Positions 36,201 to 48,383 of a stretch of 64,000 nt of DNA are shown here, one piece after another. Source of the DNA: Iris pallida. Its lineage: Eukaryota; Streptophyta; Magnoliopsida; Asparagales; Iridaceae. The number at the start of each line of letters is the position of its first letter. Position 1 is the stretch's first letter. The DNA is taken from assembly GCA_029216955.1 (NCBI GenBank), contig JANAVB010005597.1, positions 49,287,614 to 49,351,613 of the forward strand, read 5' to 3'. The notes beneath the pieces are model-generated. The model was not told where the DNA came from and did no database searches. It was given only the letters and a program-made list of their open reading frames with translations. Both the position numbers and the translations under genes were made by a program.

Positions 36201-36404
36201 CAAGGTATCCTACGAATCTATAAACAGGCAAAAATAGATATTTAAGTAAATAATTTTCGGCCCTATAATGTAACATGGTGTATATCATCTAAGTGTTCTA
36301 GTTGTTTCTAAAGTCTGTTTTCCTAAAGTCTCAACTATCCCTAGGTCAAGTTACAGAACTGTGCGATGGTCTAGACTAAGTTGACTAGACCAATTTACAG
36401 ATCT
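33223..36404 (-). other. Element D interior; AT-rich, non-coding
   Basis: About 3.2 kb of very AT-rich DNA, richest at 33400-34800. No retrotransposon domain is readable in any frame, and the longest frame is 73 codons. From about 35000 to 36300 the base composition is less extreme, but no similarity to gag or pol is apparent. Confidence 0.8.
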
Positions 36405-36422
36405 GACCTGCATGGGCCACCA
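36405..36422 (-). other. Primer-binding site, tRNA-Ile(AAU) type (element D)
   Basis: On the minus strand an exact 18 nt TGGTGGCCCATGCAGGTC, 9 nt from the LTR edge, identical to the sites of A, C and H. Confidence 0.85.
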
Positions 36423-36431
36423 CTAAAAATA

Positions 36432-39400
36432 TGTCACGATCCGGTCCCAATTACTTGGGTCGAATCGGATCATGTCCAGCCTGCACCGTTGTTGAGACGG
36501 CGGTAGTAAGCTATATTGAGTAGTGAAACAAATACAGATAAAATTCTAACGAATATAAACCTTTTATTCAATTTAAAATTTCTGAAATACAACAACTACA
36601 TTTGATACATTGGTTACAAAAAATTTACTATCCAGCTCTACTGATCTTGGGTTCCAGGTTCTGCGGGAACAGGCATCAGATCTTCAACGACTCAATCACC
36701 TAAAATGTTGGTCTCCAGTCAGGAGAGAGCAAAGTATAATTCATGCTAATTTGACAATTGAAATAATAATAAAATTATGCACTTTTAAACAATTTTTGAA
36801 ATCAACAATTTAAGCAGTTATAGTTTTAAAACAGTTACAGTTCTGTGATGTGAATAGGCAATAAAATATGACCGGCTTGGGTTTGTTACAGTAAAGGATA
36901 TGGGATTTGTTACAGTATGGTCATACTCATTACACTATTCCTCCAGTCTCCAATAGTTACAGTAGTTACAGTCAATGCTCTCAAAGAGAGTTCCGTGTTG
37001 TATCGTGGTTTAAACTTACAATAAAACGATTACTAAATAATTATAAACTAACACAAAATGTACTTGCCTTTGTTTTATTGACTGGATTCGATGTTGATTC
37101 CGGGATGATGCTAGTACAATCCTCGAAATCCTACAATTTAGAATTCCTGACTTAGCACCAATATTCAATCCATATCTAGGTGTGCTAGTTGAAATCTCTA
37201 GTATTTGTCTTAGTCCGATTTTAGATTATTTTCAAACTCTACTAGAACACGCTTATCGATGTGAGTTACTAACTTACGAAGAAAAGTCAATTTAACTTTT
37301 TATTGGAAAAATCGTATTTTTACAATTATTTGATAAAACTTTGTATTTCATTATAAAATAATATTTTTCTTTAAATGAGGAAAAACGTGAAATTTGTTTA
37401 AATAATAACTTGTAATTTTTCCTAATTTATTTAATGTGAGAAAATAATATTGATTTTCTATAAAATAATTATTTTACTATTTTTACGTGTTTACGTCGAC
37501 CACAACCAGAAAATAAAAACTATACTAGCTTATTACAAAACCACAGAAAAGTAAATAAAAACTGGGCTTATGCCCTTACAGTCCATTTTACAAGAATTTA
37601 AATAAGAAGAAAAACATTGGTTAGTCCTGAAATTTCCTACAATTTAATTATAAAATAAAATTAATAAATTAAAATATAACACGAGTCTCAGACTTTGGTC
37701 CAATCGTCAAAATAGCTAATGCCTCAACGTCCAGACGAAGCCGGTTTCGTTTGCACTTAGCCAGGGCCCATTGACCGATACGGTCGTCGTCCAAAATCCA
37801 AAATATTAATATTTTTCCGAAATCTATTTTAAAATCATTTTAAAAATATAATTAAATTTTACGGAAAAATCCGGCAGCATTTTCTCTATTTTTTGCCAAC
37901 CCAAAAACTGGAAAAGTGTGCCAATATCTTCCTGCAAATCCCAAACCAGGGAAATACCCATAAATTCTATTCCACCACAATATTAATATAACTCACAAAA
38001 TATATTTTCGAAGAATACTCGGAAAATCCGAAATTACTCGAAACCCGAGAATTCACAAACCAACATAAAGATTAACTCCCAAAACCAACATAACTAAATC
38101 CGAAGCAAAGCTATCAAGAAAATCACAGAACCTATCATTCTCCCAAACGAAACTATCCACAGAAAATATCCAACGAACTTCGGAATTTTCGAATTCGAAT
38201 CGTCTAACCGAATCCCGCAATGGGATCGAGGACCAAATCATCACCGACTACGGAACGAAAACGGGGAAAGCAAATATACCTGGGTTGCTCGGCTAGAGCT
38301 CTCAGATGATTTTTAGAGAAAAAGAACTCACGGACGGTGAATCGGTTCGAGACAGCGCCTCGCCGGGGTACGGCTGCGCTGGACAGCGTAATCCAGGACC
38401 GCGGAAAGCCACGAACAGCGGATCGGGGCACGAAAAATCAGATCGGGACAGCAAGCCGGGCACGAAAAAGTGCTGGACTGGAAACGGCGCTCGAAGGGCG
38501 ACCGGATCAGGGCACGGGGTGCTGCGGCTCGGAGAGGAGCGGCGACGGAGCCGCTGGAAGGGGAACCGACGAGAGGGGTCGCTGAGAAAACCGTACCGGA
38601 GGAGTTCGGGGCCAGCTGGTGGCGTGGCGCCGGAGCGGGGAACAGCCGATCGGGTCGGGCCGAGAGGGGAGGCGCACGGGGAGGACCGGCGAAGGCCGGG
38701 GGAGCGGCGCCGGAGGTGGAGCGGCGCCGGAGACGCTCGCGGGTGGCCGGCCTGGAGTTGGGCGCCGGAGCGGCGACCGGGAACGGCGGCGATGGGCGCC
38801 GGGCGCGCTCGGGACAGCGGGCGCCGGCGGAATGGCGGGGCGCGGCCGGGACAGTGGGCGCGGCCGGCTGCGTGAAGGCCGCTGGAGGCGGGCTCTTGTC
38901 GGGTTGTCGGGAATTTAGGCTAGGGCACAGTTAGAAATGGATGAGAAGAATGAAAAGAAAGGGGGTTTATATAAGAGGAGAAATTGGTGTTACGGGAGGA
39001 GAGGAGACTCGGGGGTTACGGGAGGAAGAAGGGAAGAGTCGGCCGTTGGCCGTTCGAGAAGCCGAGGGGGTCGGTCTCGCGTCCGAACGGATGGAAAAGG
39101 AATGGTTTTCCTTTATTTGCTGGTTACCAAATGAAAAGTTAAGTAGAAGATTGTTTGGGTTGCCTGATATGAGTGATCATATCAAAGTTGGAGTTGTCAT
39201 GGTTAGTGTATCCAAAACAAACATAGGCTGTCAGTATAAAATGGATGCTCTGGTTCCTAAGAATATAAATTGTAGAGATGGGTTCTTAAGCTGAGAAGGA
39301 ATAAATGTAGATGACGCATTTTTGGAAAATAATGCATTTTTAATTGTTGGTTTAATTCTTTGATTACAGGTTCTCTACATTTCTTTAAGTAATTGTTTCT

Positions 39401-39738
39401 CTTTAAATAATAGGATTAGAAATTCATACTAATAATTATAAACTAATGGACTTTAAAAATCGAATTTGGGTTCGATTTCCAAAATGGATCGAGACGGGTT
39501 CGGGACAGGTCTGGTCCAACTCAAAATTCCAGAAAAATAATTTTTTCTAAAATATGGTTTTTCATAAAATGGTAATAATTAATTTAGCAACCAATTATAC
39601 AGTAGAAATAAAATTTTACAGGTTTGTCCAAACACTAAATTTTCCAGAAATATTATTTTTTCTAAAAATACAACAAATAATGATTTATATTTAAATTAGC
39701 TAATTCAATTTATGAACTGGAAATTTACGGGTTTCACA
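36432..39738 (-). repeat. Second LTR of element D (3307 bp)
   Basis: It matches the first LTR over its full length, including the GC-rich block (38340-38890) and the GTTACAG-rich segment (36830-36975). A 20-25 bp gap in the GC-rich block near 38575 is the main indel. It is the 5' LTR of the left unit and also abuts a PPT on its right, so it doubles as a 3' LTR of a second unit. Confidence 0.9.
36477..36513 (-). other. U5-terminal hairpin, element D second LTR
   Basis: Same structure as in the first LTR with one pair weakened (GTAG against CTGC) and the outer clamp CAGC/GCTA partly lost. Confidence 0.6.
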
Positions 39739-40164
39739 ACCGTTCCTCCTTAAAAAAATTTCGTCCTCGAAATTTAAGCTTTTAACCTCTGCTAGTTAAT
39801 TCAAAAATTTAATGAGTCACATCACTAAAATTTTAGTTCAATCACATATCGTATCAAACCCAATCAATTTATTTTTCTTGATCAACATTTCAAAGCTCAA
39901 CTTCGAAATTCGAATTTGAACAATAATTCACAGATCCTATTCTTCAAAAAAATTTTTTAATCAAATAATAAATAATAACTATTTATGCCAAAACTCAAAA
40001 TCACCAATATCCTTAACTCCTCAAAATTTGGTTTTTCGCAAAATTTTAAATTTTTGAATCAAATCCAATCCTTAAACATTAAATTTAAATTCAATGCTCC
40101 AAACAAACTTTAATTTTCAATCTTCAAATACAACCTTTAAATTTATATCTTGTAATATAATGAA
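39739..40164 (-). repeat. Second, truncated copy of the element D interior
   Basis: It starts with a PPT and the intact hairpin AATTTCG-TCCT-CGAAATT (39757-39774). It matches 33183-33608 closely up to CTTGTAATATAATGA, where similarity stops and unrelated sequence begins. Confidence 0.88.
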
Positions 40165-41061
40165 CAGAACTGGACTCCTGATCGTTATTGTTAAGGCCAG
40201 TATAAATAATCATGTCTTGTCACCATCTTGTGCAAGATCAGGACAAGACTAAGCTGGCTAGATTCCATCCAATCAATCACGACCAAGCAAAGAGTATGGC
40301 TTGATACTTTAACTAACTAGGGTTATCACAGACCAAGTTACTAGCAAGATGCAATGAGATTATCCCAACAACCACAAGCCCTGCAGACCATCCAGGTTAT
40401 CCAGGTCGAATGTCCGTTTATGAAGGATGCAACACGTGACTGTGTGCTGAAAATGTGCCCTACTCGTCGGTTGGCTACAAGTCCACTTAGTGCGTCCAGA
40501 TAACGGGATTGCCTGTAGCTGGAAAATCTCTCCATGACTACTAGATTATTCTAGTTTATTAGCCTTAGTCAATTGCAGTAGGTATCCCTGACCGTGGTAC
40601 TCAGGAATCCCTATCCTAGACATGGTGCAAGACAATACTGGTTTATTTGTACAAAACAATCACCCACGGTGTCCAGGTCATTCATACTGGTCATGTCGGG
40701 CTAGCTGTCGTAACAGCATATCATGATATATCATGTCAGGTTTACTCGTCAAAAGTGCGCCACGGTGGACCACTATCATGTCATGTCATTTGTCAAAAGT
40801 GTACCACAACGGATCACCAGCGTATCAGGAAACATATTTAAAATTAACAAGGCACCAACATATATGTTGCGCTAAATAATCAAAAGAGGGTGCAGGGACG
40901 ACAGGGGGAGTCATACGGTAAAGAGGACAGGGCGCATGCGGCTGAGAGCCATGCGGCTGGAAATTTAGAGAAAATTCATGCGGCTACGGAAGTTCATGCG
41001 ACTGCAGAAGTTCATGCGGCCACGGAAATTCATGTGGCCACGGAAGTTCATGCGGCTATGG
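40165..41061. other. Unassigned sequence with an 18 bp tandem repeat
   Basis: No gene is recognisable. The part 40165-40890 looks like decayed transposon DNA but matches nothing else in the window that I can see. It ends in the 18 bp repeat described separately and in TATGG, the likely target site of LTR E. Confidence 0.5.
40942..41058 (+). repeat. 18 bp tandem repeat (GAAGTTCATGCGGCTACG type)
   Basis: About six imperfect copies. One frame is open through it (HAATEV-like hexapeptide repeated), from 40890 to 41093, running into the LTR. The period is a multiple of three, so the frame is weak evidence for coding, though every unit keeps it. Confidence 0.8.
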
Positions 41062-41109
41062 TGTCACGACCCGAACCCGAAGTAAGGGCATGAGTACATG
41101 ACAGCGTCC

Positions 41110-41142
41110 CAGCCTATGTCGCAGAAACGACGTAGAACGCTG
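41110..41142 (-). other. U5-terminal hairpin, LTR E
   Basis: CAGC-CTATGTCG-CAGAAA-CGACGTAG-AAC-GCTG. The GTCG/CGAC pairs replace GCCG/CGGC of C and H, a compensatory substitution, and the stem has no bulge. Confidence 0.75.
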
Positions 41143-42334
41143 TCTAGGTCTATTATCTAACAACAATTATAATATCAAAACCTGTCGAGAACGGTCAACT
41201 CCGAATGGAGGACAAGTAATGACAATATAATATACTCAATCACAAGCTCTAAGAAGTATAGATGATACCGAAAGATAAAGACAACAAGATATGAAATATC
41301 ATCCAGAAGATCCAACACAGAAATAATACAAGTCCAGAGTCACAGAGTCAACAATCTCTAATACAAATACTAAAATAATAACAAACCAAAATATAATCTG
41401 GAGACAAAGTCTAGTACCAAACTAAACCAGCTAAGCTACTATAAAGTCCCATCAGCTGGAGCTAACCCTTGCTGAACTAGGGTCTCCAAGTCTAGGCCGA
41501 CTACGTCATGAGGACCGTAGTATGTAGGACAATCCTCCTCGCCATAATCTCTAATATTTTGTCAACATATCCAGTCAGGATGGAACGAGCACAAATCTCA
41601 AATAACAGTTCTAGTTAGACGATATTAAAAATGTAGCAGTAAATAGAGAGAATATACAAGGTAAAATAAGGTGTACATGAATGATGGTAAGGCATATCAA
41701 GACTGTAACTGAATATAAGAACAAAAAAATAGTATATATCATGTACGAAAATCTGGAACTATATCTATATGAGTTTAGTATTAGTTTCAACATGTGATCG
41801 GCTTAGAACTTGATACAATGTTTGGCATGGCTAATCATACGTGAGTGTATGATTAACACTATACAAGAATAATACAATATAATACTGTGGGGTATTGATC
41901 ACATATCTACGCTAACACCCCCATCCCTGACTAATATAGTAGATCCAGTCATGACACGTCATGACACGTGATTCTCTGAGAAGGTAGCTAGCCTTCGCAG
42001 GAATCATGTCTATACAATGCACAAGGAACTAGGAAGACTTGCACAAGGCATACCATATATAAGATGAATAACATCTTATAACGGAATCCAAATAAATACT
42101 AATCTGTGTGAACAATGTGTCAAGAGAACAAGGATATCTACACTAAATACTAGAAACAAAGACGATATCATAAAACAGAAATATTATCAGAGAATGTACT
42201 CGCCTGTGATGTGATGGATAAGTCGACTGTGTAATCTAGCTCAGAGTGAAATCACAGACCTAAAGATGATATATCATGAGTTAATTAGGGTTTAACAGTG
42301 TATGGCATAATTTCTAGTATATGTTATAAAATCT

Positions 42335-42740
42335 AGGTCAAACTCAGTCATACTAAGTCACACCAAGCCAAACTAAGTCACACTAGGTCAATCTAAGTCA
42401 ATCTAAGTCAAACATGGTTAAACTAAGTCAATTTAGATTATACAAAGTCAATCTAAGTCATACTAGGCCTAACAAAGTCAAACTAGGTCAAGGCAAGTCA
42501 AACAAAGTCAAACAAGGTCGATTTAAGTCAAAGGTTGACTTATAGTTGACTTTTGGTCAACTGGTCAACCCTTGGTCAACTCTAGGTCAACTCTAGGTCA
42601 AACTTGACTAATGTTGACTAACAGTTGACTTTGGGTCAACTGGTCAACTTCGGTCAAGTTCTAGTCATTTCTAGGCTACGGTTGACTTCCGGTTAACTTT
42701 TGGTCAAAATAGTCAACTGTAGTCAACCGAGGTCAAAACT
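42335..42740 (-). promoter_or_regulatory. W-box array in LTR E
   Basis: Twenty-nine TTGAC cores (both strands) were counted in about 400 bp, most as TTGACC or TTGACT and often about 10 bp apart. On the minus strand it lies just upstream of a GATATATC motif (~42268-42275) and of the conserved AGGTCTGTG block, the same order as in LTR C. Confidence 0.65.
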
Positions 42741-44453
42741 AGTCTAAGTCCACTATTTCTAACCATTACCAACCATAATATTCTAAATATAACTATATCT
42801 TAAAGCAGTAAACTCATATGTTAGAAAATAGGTATTATCTTAACTTACCCTTAACATAGTACTTACCCTCTACTTGCTAACATTAAGGCAAATCGACTTT
42901 GCCTTGGGAGTATCCCTCTCGGTATCCTAGGATAGCAAGATACTAATCTATCTAGCCATTACCAACCACAATCTCTCACTATCTTGGACATCAAAACCAT
43001 CTTATGACATCTTAATTCTCAACATTTACCTTAAGGTAATCTTGGTATCTTGAGATACCACGATACTAACTTAACCTCTATCCTAAACCATAACTACTTT
43101 CTTCAATTTTTACTCTACATCTAACTCCCATCTAAATAGAATACTACTTCTAAACTAACTCTCAAAAACCAACTCATACATCTACAAACTTACCCTCTAA
43201 TGTGAATACCTTAACATATCCTTTATTACCCTTCCAAAGTAATCCCATTACCTTAGCTTCAAACTCCCACTCTAGACTTTTCTACCTTCATTCTAAGTAT
43301 TCTCCCACTCTCTAAAATGGTATTCCAACCTTCTTTTAGTATCTCGATACCGTATCATGGTATCTTGATACTAGAAAGTCCAAAAGGGTAAATTCTCATT
43401 ACCTACTAACATGTGGCTTAGCTTATTTTCTACCACTCTAACCACTAGTTTTCTAACCAACCTACACCACTCTAACACCCACAAATTAGGGGGTTATATA
43501 GTAGAAAATATGGTGGATATAGGGGGGTATATAGGAGGGTCAATTAGGGGTGTATTGGGAGGTCAAATGGGGCTCAAAGTGGGGTTGCTGCTGCTAATTT
43601 CTGCTGAATTTGATGCTGTTGCTGCTGTTTTTAGGGGACAGCAGCTCCCCCCTTCCATCCATTCATCCATTCACTCATCCATCATCCATTCACTAATTCA
43701 TTCTTCCCTCTACCTATTTATCTATCTATCTACATATCTATATATCTATCTATCCATGAACACCCACACACGCACACATACATGCATACTACCAACACCA
43801 CCACTACCACCACATACACACACTACCAACACCATCACTACTACCACACACTAACACACTCCCCATAAAAATATACACACATACACATACTCATACACAT
43901 ATACTCCTAAACGACCCAAAACTTATCCGAATACCCAAATCTTTGTAATTCTACCCTCTAGGGCCTAGACACGTGCCCCACACAAGCAATCTAACTCGCG
44001 CACGCGAGCAGAAACGAGAAACGAGGCCCGAATGGCCAAATGGCCATTCTGGCGACTCTGGGATGTCCGATTCGCGATATCGCGTGATACGGACACCAAA
44101 CCTATCCAGATTCGACCCAAACTCTATCCATGAGTTCTAACTAATTATTAGAACCTATTCTAAGTACTAACTTGTCGATTCTAGTATCGGTGCAAAAAGT
44201 CACCCGTGTGTTGGAACCCAAAAACCTTGAAAAAGTCTATTTTTATGATTTCTCGCAAAACGATCCCACGTATCCAAATATGGATACGTACCTAGCCTCA
44301 TCTCATCCAAACTAACCTAATTAGGTCTAATTGGGCTAGGAGTATCTTCCAAACATGTCAATTTAGAGTTTTCCCCAAAATTGGCACTAAACCTAGCCCG
44401 AAAGTCCCGAATTGAGTCCAATGGATTCTAAACCTCTTCTAATGGGTTGTCCT

Positions 44454-45720
44454 TGTTAGGGTTATATACTAAAAGCATCACTTTTGTAGTAACCTTATTT
44501 TCTTAAATTTTGAATGAGAATCATATGGACAAATGTTTGCATATTGTATTTGTTGCAAGTGTTAATGCAAATGTCTGATATTCTATATTGTAGATAATAT
44601 GGTGTGTGGTGTCACACAGAAGACCATATTATCAGTTTTCTATGGAGTATATAAATAGTTCACAATCTAGATGGACTTGGACAATCTATTGGAAAGTTTG
44701 TAGTATAATCTGGTATTAGTCTATCTTGACTATAGGTTTATACTAGTACACTTTGTGTGTATTAAACAGGACCACTTGAGATTGTTCTCTTTGTACTGAC
44801 TACATAAGAGAACAAATACCTCTGTTATTATGGATGCTTGTGCTCTTAATCCGGATATAATAACGGACATGTATATGCAGTGTGCATTACTTTGACTCAT
44901 AAAAGAGTGAGATTCATTATGGATCAATAACCTCTATGAATTGGGTAATAACATTGTATGTATGATGGGCTGTTGATTATAAATAGAATCCATGTCCCGA
45001 TACATCGGGTTGATGATGTCCTCTTAAGGAGCTCATAAGGATTGTCATGTAAACCCTGCAGGTGGATTATATCCGACATGACAAATAAAGTTGAACGGTA
45101 CTACTTAAGGATAGAAGATGTCGAATCAATATAGTTGTCAGTAACTTAATTTGATCGACAGACATACGATATCTTAACATGGGGAGCCAAACGAGCATAT
45201 AATAAAAGGAGCCCACAAACATAATTTAGGATTAGGGAGGTAGTGCAACAATAGCTCATTAGTGGACCGAGCTATTGTTAATGGGCATGGATTGTGTGTT
45301 CGGGCTGAACACGGGATATCCAGATCCGTTAGGTGGCCTAACCCTAATTTCTCCTCATGGTCCCTGCCGTAGCCTATATATATCCTCTATTCTCTGGCCA
45401 CCAGATTACTGATCAGAAATCTGAAATTTTCTCTAAATTCGTGATTCATGTAAGGAGAGAAAGAGAGGGCTGCCAAGGAGAAGAAAAGGTTGGGAGATCG
45501 TCGCCCACACGATGTCCAACTCGAGGAAGGAATACGTACAGAAGATCTTGGGCTCGTCCGCTCGAGATTGCCAGGAATTACTTGTCTTCTTTCCGTCGCA
45601 GGTATAATTCGTGAACCCTAGTTTTCGCCTATGAAGGGTTAGAACACGTATTAGATCTGTTTAACTTTCTATCGATCAATACGCACACCAAAGGAAGGGT
45701 CCTAGGAATCCCTAGTTCCA
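44454..45720 (+). repeat. 5' LTR of element F (1267 bp)
   Basis: Starts TGTTAGGGTTATATAC and ends in CA five bases before the PBS. Its first ~490 bp match the truncated 3' LTR at 54472-54961 with few differences. Confidence 0.9.
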
Positions 45721-45725
45721 TCAAT

Positions 45726-45738
45726 TGGTATCAGAGCC
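45726..45738 (+). other. Primer-binding site, initiator tRNA-Met (element F)
   Basis: TGGTATCAGAGCC is the standard plant initiator tRNA-Met complement, five bases from the LTR. It contrasts with the tRNA-Ile type used by A, B, C, D and H. Confidence 0.92.
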
Positions 45739-46975
45739 ACTTTGGATCTACGTATTGATTGATACGTCCATGTTGTCCAATAAAATCTGCACTGTGTAAT
45801 AGTCGGTAGATGTAGATCTGTCCTAACTCGATTTTGCAGGCATCTTAGATCCAACTATTATGGTCCAATGCATATTTTTTGATTGTGTTGTTTAAACCAC
45901 GGACATGTCGTGGATGTTGTTGTTGATGTGGATGTAATTAAAATTACGAGGGTTGATCGTGCTTATTATTTTAATTTTTCAATCTAGATTATGTGTGAAC
46001 TCCTTCGGGAGGCATAGGATTGATGTAATTTTAATTATTTTTTATCAATCGTGATGGCGGTGGTGGCTATTTCTGACACCGGACAAGATGCTGGTTTTAA
46101 GCAGTCCAGAGGCAGACAGATAATTTTCGATGAAGGAATCGACAGCCAAAATCTTAAAAAATGGGGCGCTGCCCCGAACCCCGCGACCTGACCGGGCAGG
46201 TCGAACCCCGAATAGATCTGCGCAGCGCCAGATTTTGGATTCGGATAGTTGAGGACGGAGCAGCAAAGATGACCATAATAGTTGGATATTTTATCTTATT
46301 TTTGTCATTTTGCTTTTTCTGATTATGCATGTTTATTATTGTGTGGTTATTTTTTTTGAAAAACCAAGCCTACATTAATAATGGACAACATGGACATAAT
46401 ATCAACTAGTCTCATTGTTAAATAACTAAGTGGGAGAGGATCAGATAGTATAAATCCTATGGTCTCCATTACTGGTTTGTAGGTGATGTAATTATACTTG
46501 CGTGTTGGCTTTAGTGCTTTCCTCCATATCGGATGAGTATAATTATGGATCACCAGTACAAACTTCCTTAGGGATAATTGTAGAAAGTTACCTAGTATGT
46601 GTTCACTTCTCCATCTGAAGGAACTTATTACAAGGTACTGGACTTAGTATTAAGTAATGGTATACACTTAGATACAAATAATGGTATCCTCCCCATCGGA
46701 GTCACTGCTATTATTTGTATGACCAGAGCAAGACCAGCATATTAATTTTATTTATCATAAAGTTATATTGACATGATAGTAAAATTAATAAGAAAAATCT
46801 ACTTGAACAAAGTTGAATTTGTATACGTCCACACTATCGTGGCATACTAAATTCATGGTGTTCAAGGTGTTGGTGAATTTCTTATTATTGTTTTGAGGGA
46901 ATCAATATTTAGTTAATTCAAAAAGTTTTTTTTGTCCTACATAATTTTATTTATGTGATTCTCAGGATTTCAAAA
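45739..46975 (+). other. Untranslated leader of element F
   Basis: About 1.2 kb between PBS and gag with no recognisable gene. A GC-rich segment at 46060-46265 is the only compositional feature. Confidence 0.7.
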
Positions 46976-48304
46976 ATGGATTCTTTCAGTCCACTTATGG
47001 TGATTCTTAAATAAAACAAACTTACTGGACCTAATTATATTGACTGGAAACGCAATTTGGACATTGTTCTGACTGCTGAGGAGTACAAATATGTACTTGT
47101 TGAGGAATGTCCACCTAAGTCTGATGCTAACTCTGATGAAGAGGTCAAAGAGGCTTATAAGAAGTGGAAAAAGGCAGATGAGATGGTGCGATATTACATT
47201 CTGGCATCTATGTCAAATGTACTGCAACATCAGCATCAGGCCATGGCCACAGCTTACGACATGATGTATAACCTCAAGGAACTCTTCGGACATCAGAGTA
47301 GAGCAGCTAGTCAGTTTGCTATAAAATATTTGATGAATACAAAAATGGCTGAGGGTACACCAGTAAGGGATCATGTTCTCAAGATGATCGGTCATCTGAA
47401 TGAGATGGAGATCCTTGGAGCTGAAATCGAAGGAGAATCCCAGGTCGATATCATTCTCGGAACTCTGCCTAAAAGTTTTGACAATTTTTGCCTTAATTAC
47501 AACATGAACAAAAGGTTGTATAGTTTGACAGAACTTACAAAAGAGCTACAGGATGCTGAATCTCTCTTTAGGCAGAGTGGTCATATTTTTGTTTCTGAAA
47601 AGGCTTCTACTTCTAAGCCAAAAGGCGGTAAGAAGAAGAATAACATTCAGAAACATGCAAACTCAGCAAAGAAGGGTATGGGACCTCAAGGCGCGGTAAA
47701 AAAGCCGAAAGGTAAATGTTTTAAGTGCAAAGGGTCAGGACATTGGAAGACTGATTGTCCACTTCTCAAACAAGGGAACAAAGAAGGTATATCTCATTTA
47801 CTAGTAGTTGAAACATATTTAGCGGTGTTATCTACAGGCACCTGGTGTGTAGATACAGGAGCCACTAATCATGTCTGTAATACATTGCAGGGGTTCCAGG
47901 AAACCAGACGGCTCAGTGATGGAGAGATATGCTTGTTCATGGGTGATGCTACAAAAGTATCGGTCGTTGCATTAGGAGATATTTCTTTATCTTTTGGTAG
48001 AAATAAGTCTTTGACATTGAGAGATTGTCTTTATACACCTTCACTTGGAAGGAATTTAGTTTCTGTTTCTATGTTAGTTAAGGATGGATATTCAGTTTAT
48101 TTTAATGACAATATTGTTATTAGAAAGAATAAACATTTTATCTGTTCTGGTGCATTGGTTGATAATTTGTATGTCATTAATCCTATTTCGCCCACAATGC
48201 AACTTATGAAAATGAATAATATGTCATCTAACTTAAATAAGAGAAAAGAACCTTCTTGTATGAACCAAACATATCTTTGGCACTTGCGATTGGGGCATAT
48301 TAAC
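46976..48304 (+). pseudogene. Element F gag and protease, start of integrase
   Basis: The natural ATG at 46976 is followed by an in-frame TAA at 47012-47014; the frame is then open to the insertion of LTR G. The gag domain (LFGHQSRAASQFAIKYLM region) leads to one CCHC zinc knuckle (CFKCKGSGHWKTDC, 47717-47758). The aspartic protease has DTGATNH (Asp codon 47852), and the integrase begins with the His half of its zinc finger (WHLRLGHIN) at the very end. The apparent C-terminal tail read past 48304 is encoded by the LTR, not by the element. Confidence 0.9.
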
Positions 48305-48350
48305 TGTCACGACCCGCTACCCAAATTGTTGGGCCGGGCCGAGTCATGTC

Positions 48351-48383
48351 CAGCCTACGCTTGAGATAAAGCGCAGTAAGCTG
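48351..48383 (-). other. U5-terminal hairpin, LTR G
   Basis: CAGC-CTACGCTT-GAGATA-AAGCGCAG-TAA-GCTG. Seven of eight inner pairs are Watson-Crick and the eighth is a G-U wobble in minus-strand RNA. CGCTT/AAGCG is a compensated variant of the stem in C and H. Confidence 0.75.

Larger units (their letters stand above)
29853..40164 (-). mobile_element. Element D: non-autonomous LTR retrotransposon in tandem arrangement
   Basis: The order is LTR (29853-33182), interior (33183-36431), LTR (36432-39738), then a second partial interior (39739-40164) that repeats 33183-33608. The extra interior means this is not a simple insertion: either unequal recombination produced a tandem that later lost its end, or a related element inserted next to it. 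AGTTA flanks the left end and no partner is found on the right. No coding capacity is visible. PBS, PPT hairpin and LTR ends match A, B, C and H. Confidence 0.85.
41062..44453 (-). repeat. LTR E (3' or solo LTR), cut by element F
   Basis: It starts TGTCACGACCCGAACCC like the PBS-side end of LTRs B, C, D, G and H. No PBS lies to its left, so it is the left-hand (3') LTR of a minus-strand element or a solo LTR. Its U3 start is missing because element F inserted at 44454; the rest should lie beyond F, outside the window. It carries the U5 hairpin, the W-box array and a run of short-period ATCC, TCTA and CA microsatellites (43655-43900). Confidence 0.85.

Noticed and set aside
41062..44453. LTR E as a complete element
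   Set aside because: No PBS or PPT adjoins it in the window and its U3 end is cut by element F; it can only be called a 3' or solo LTR.
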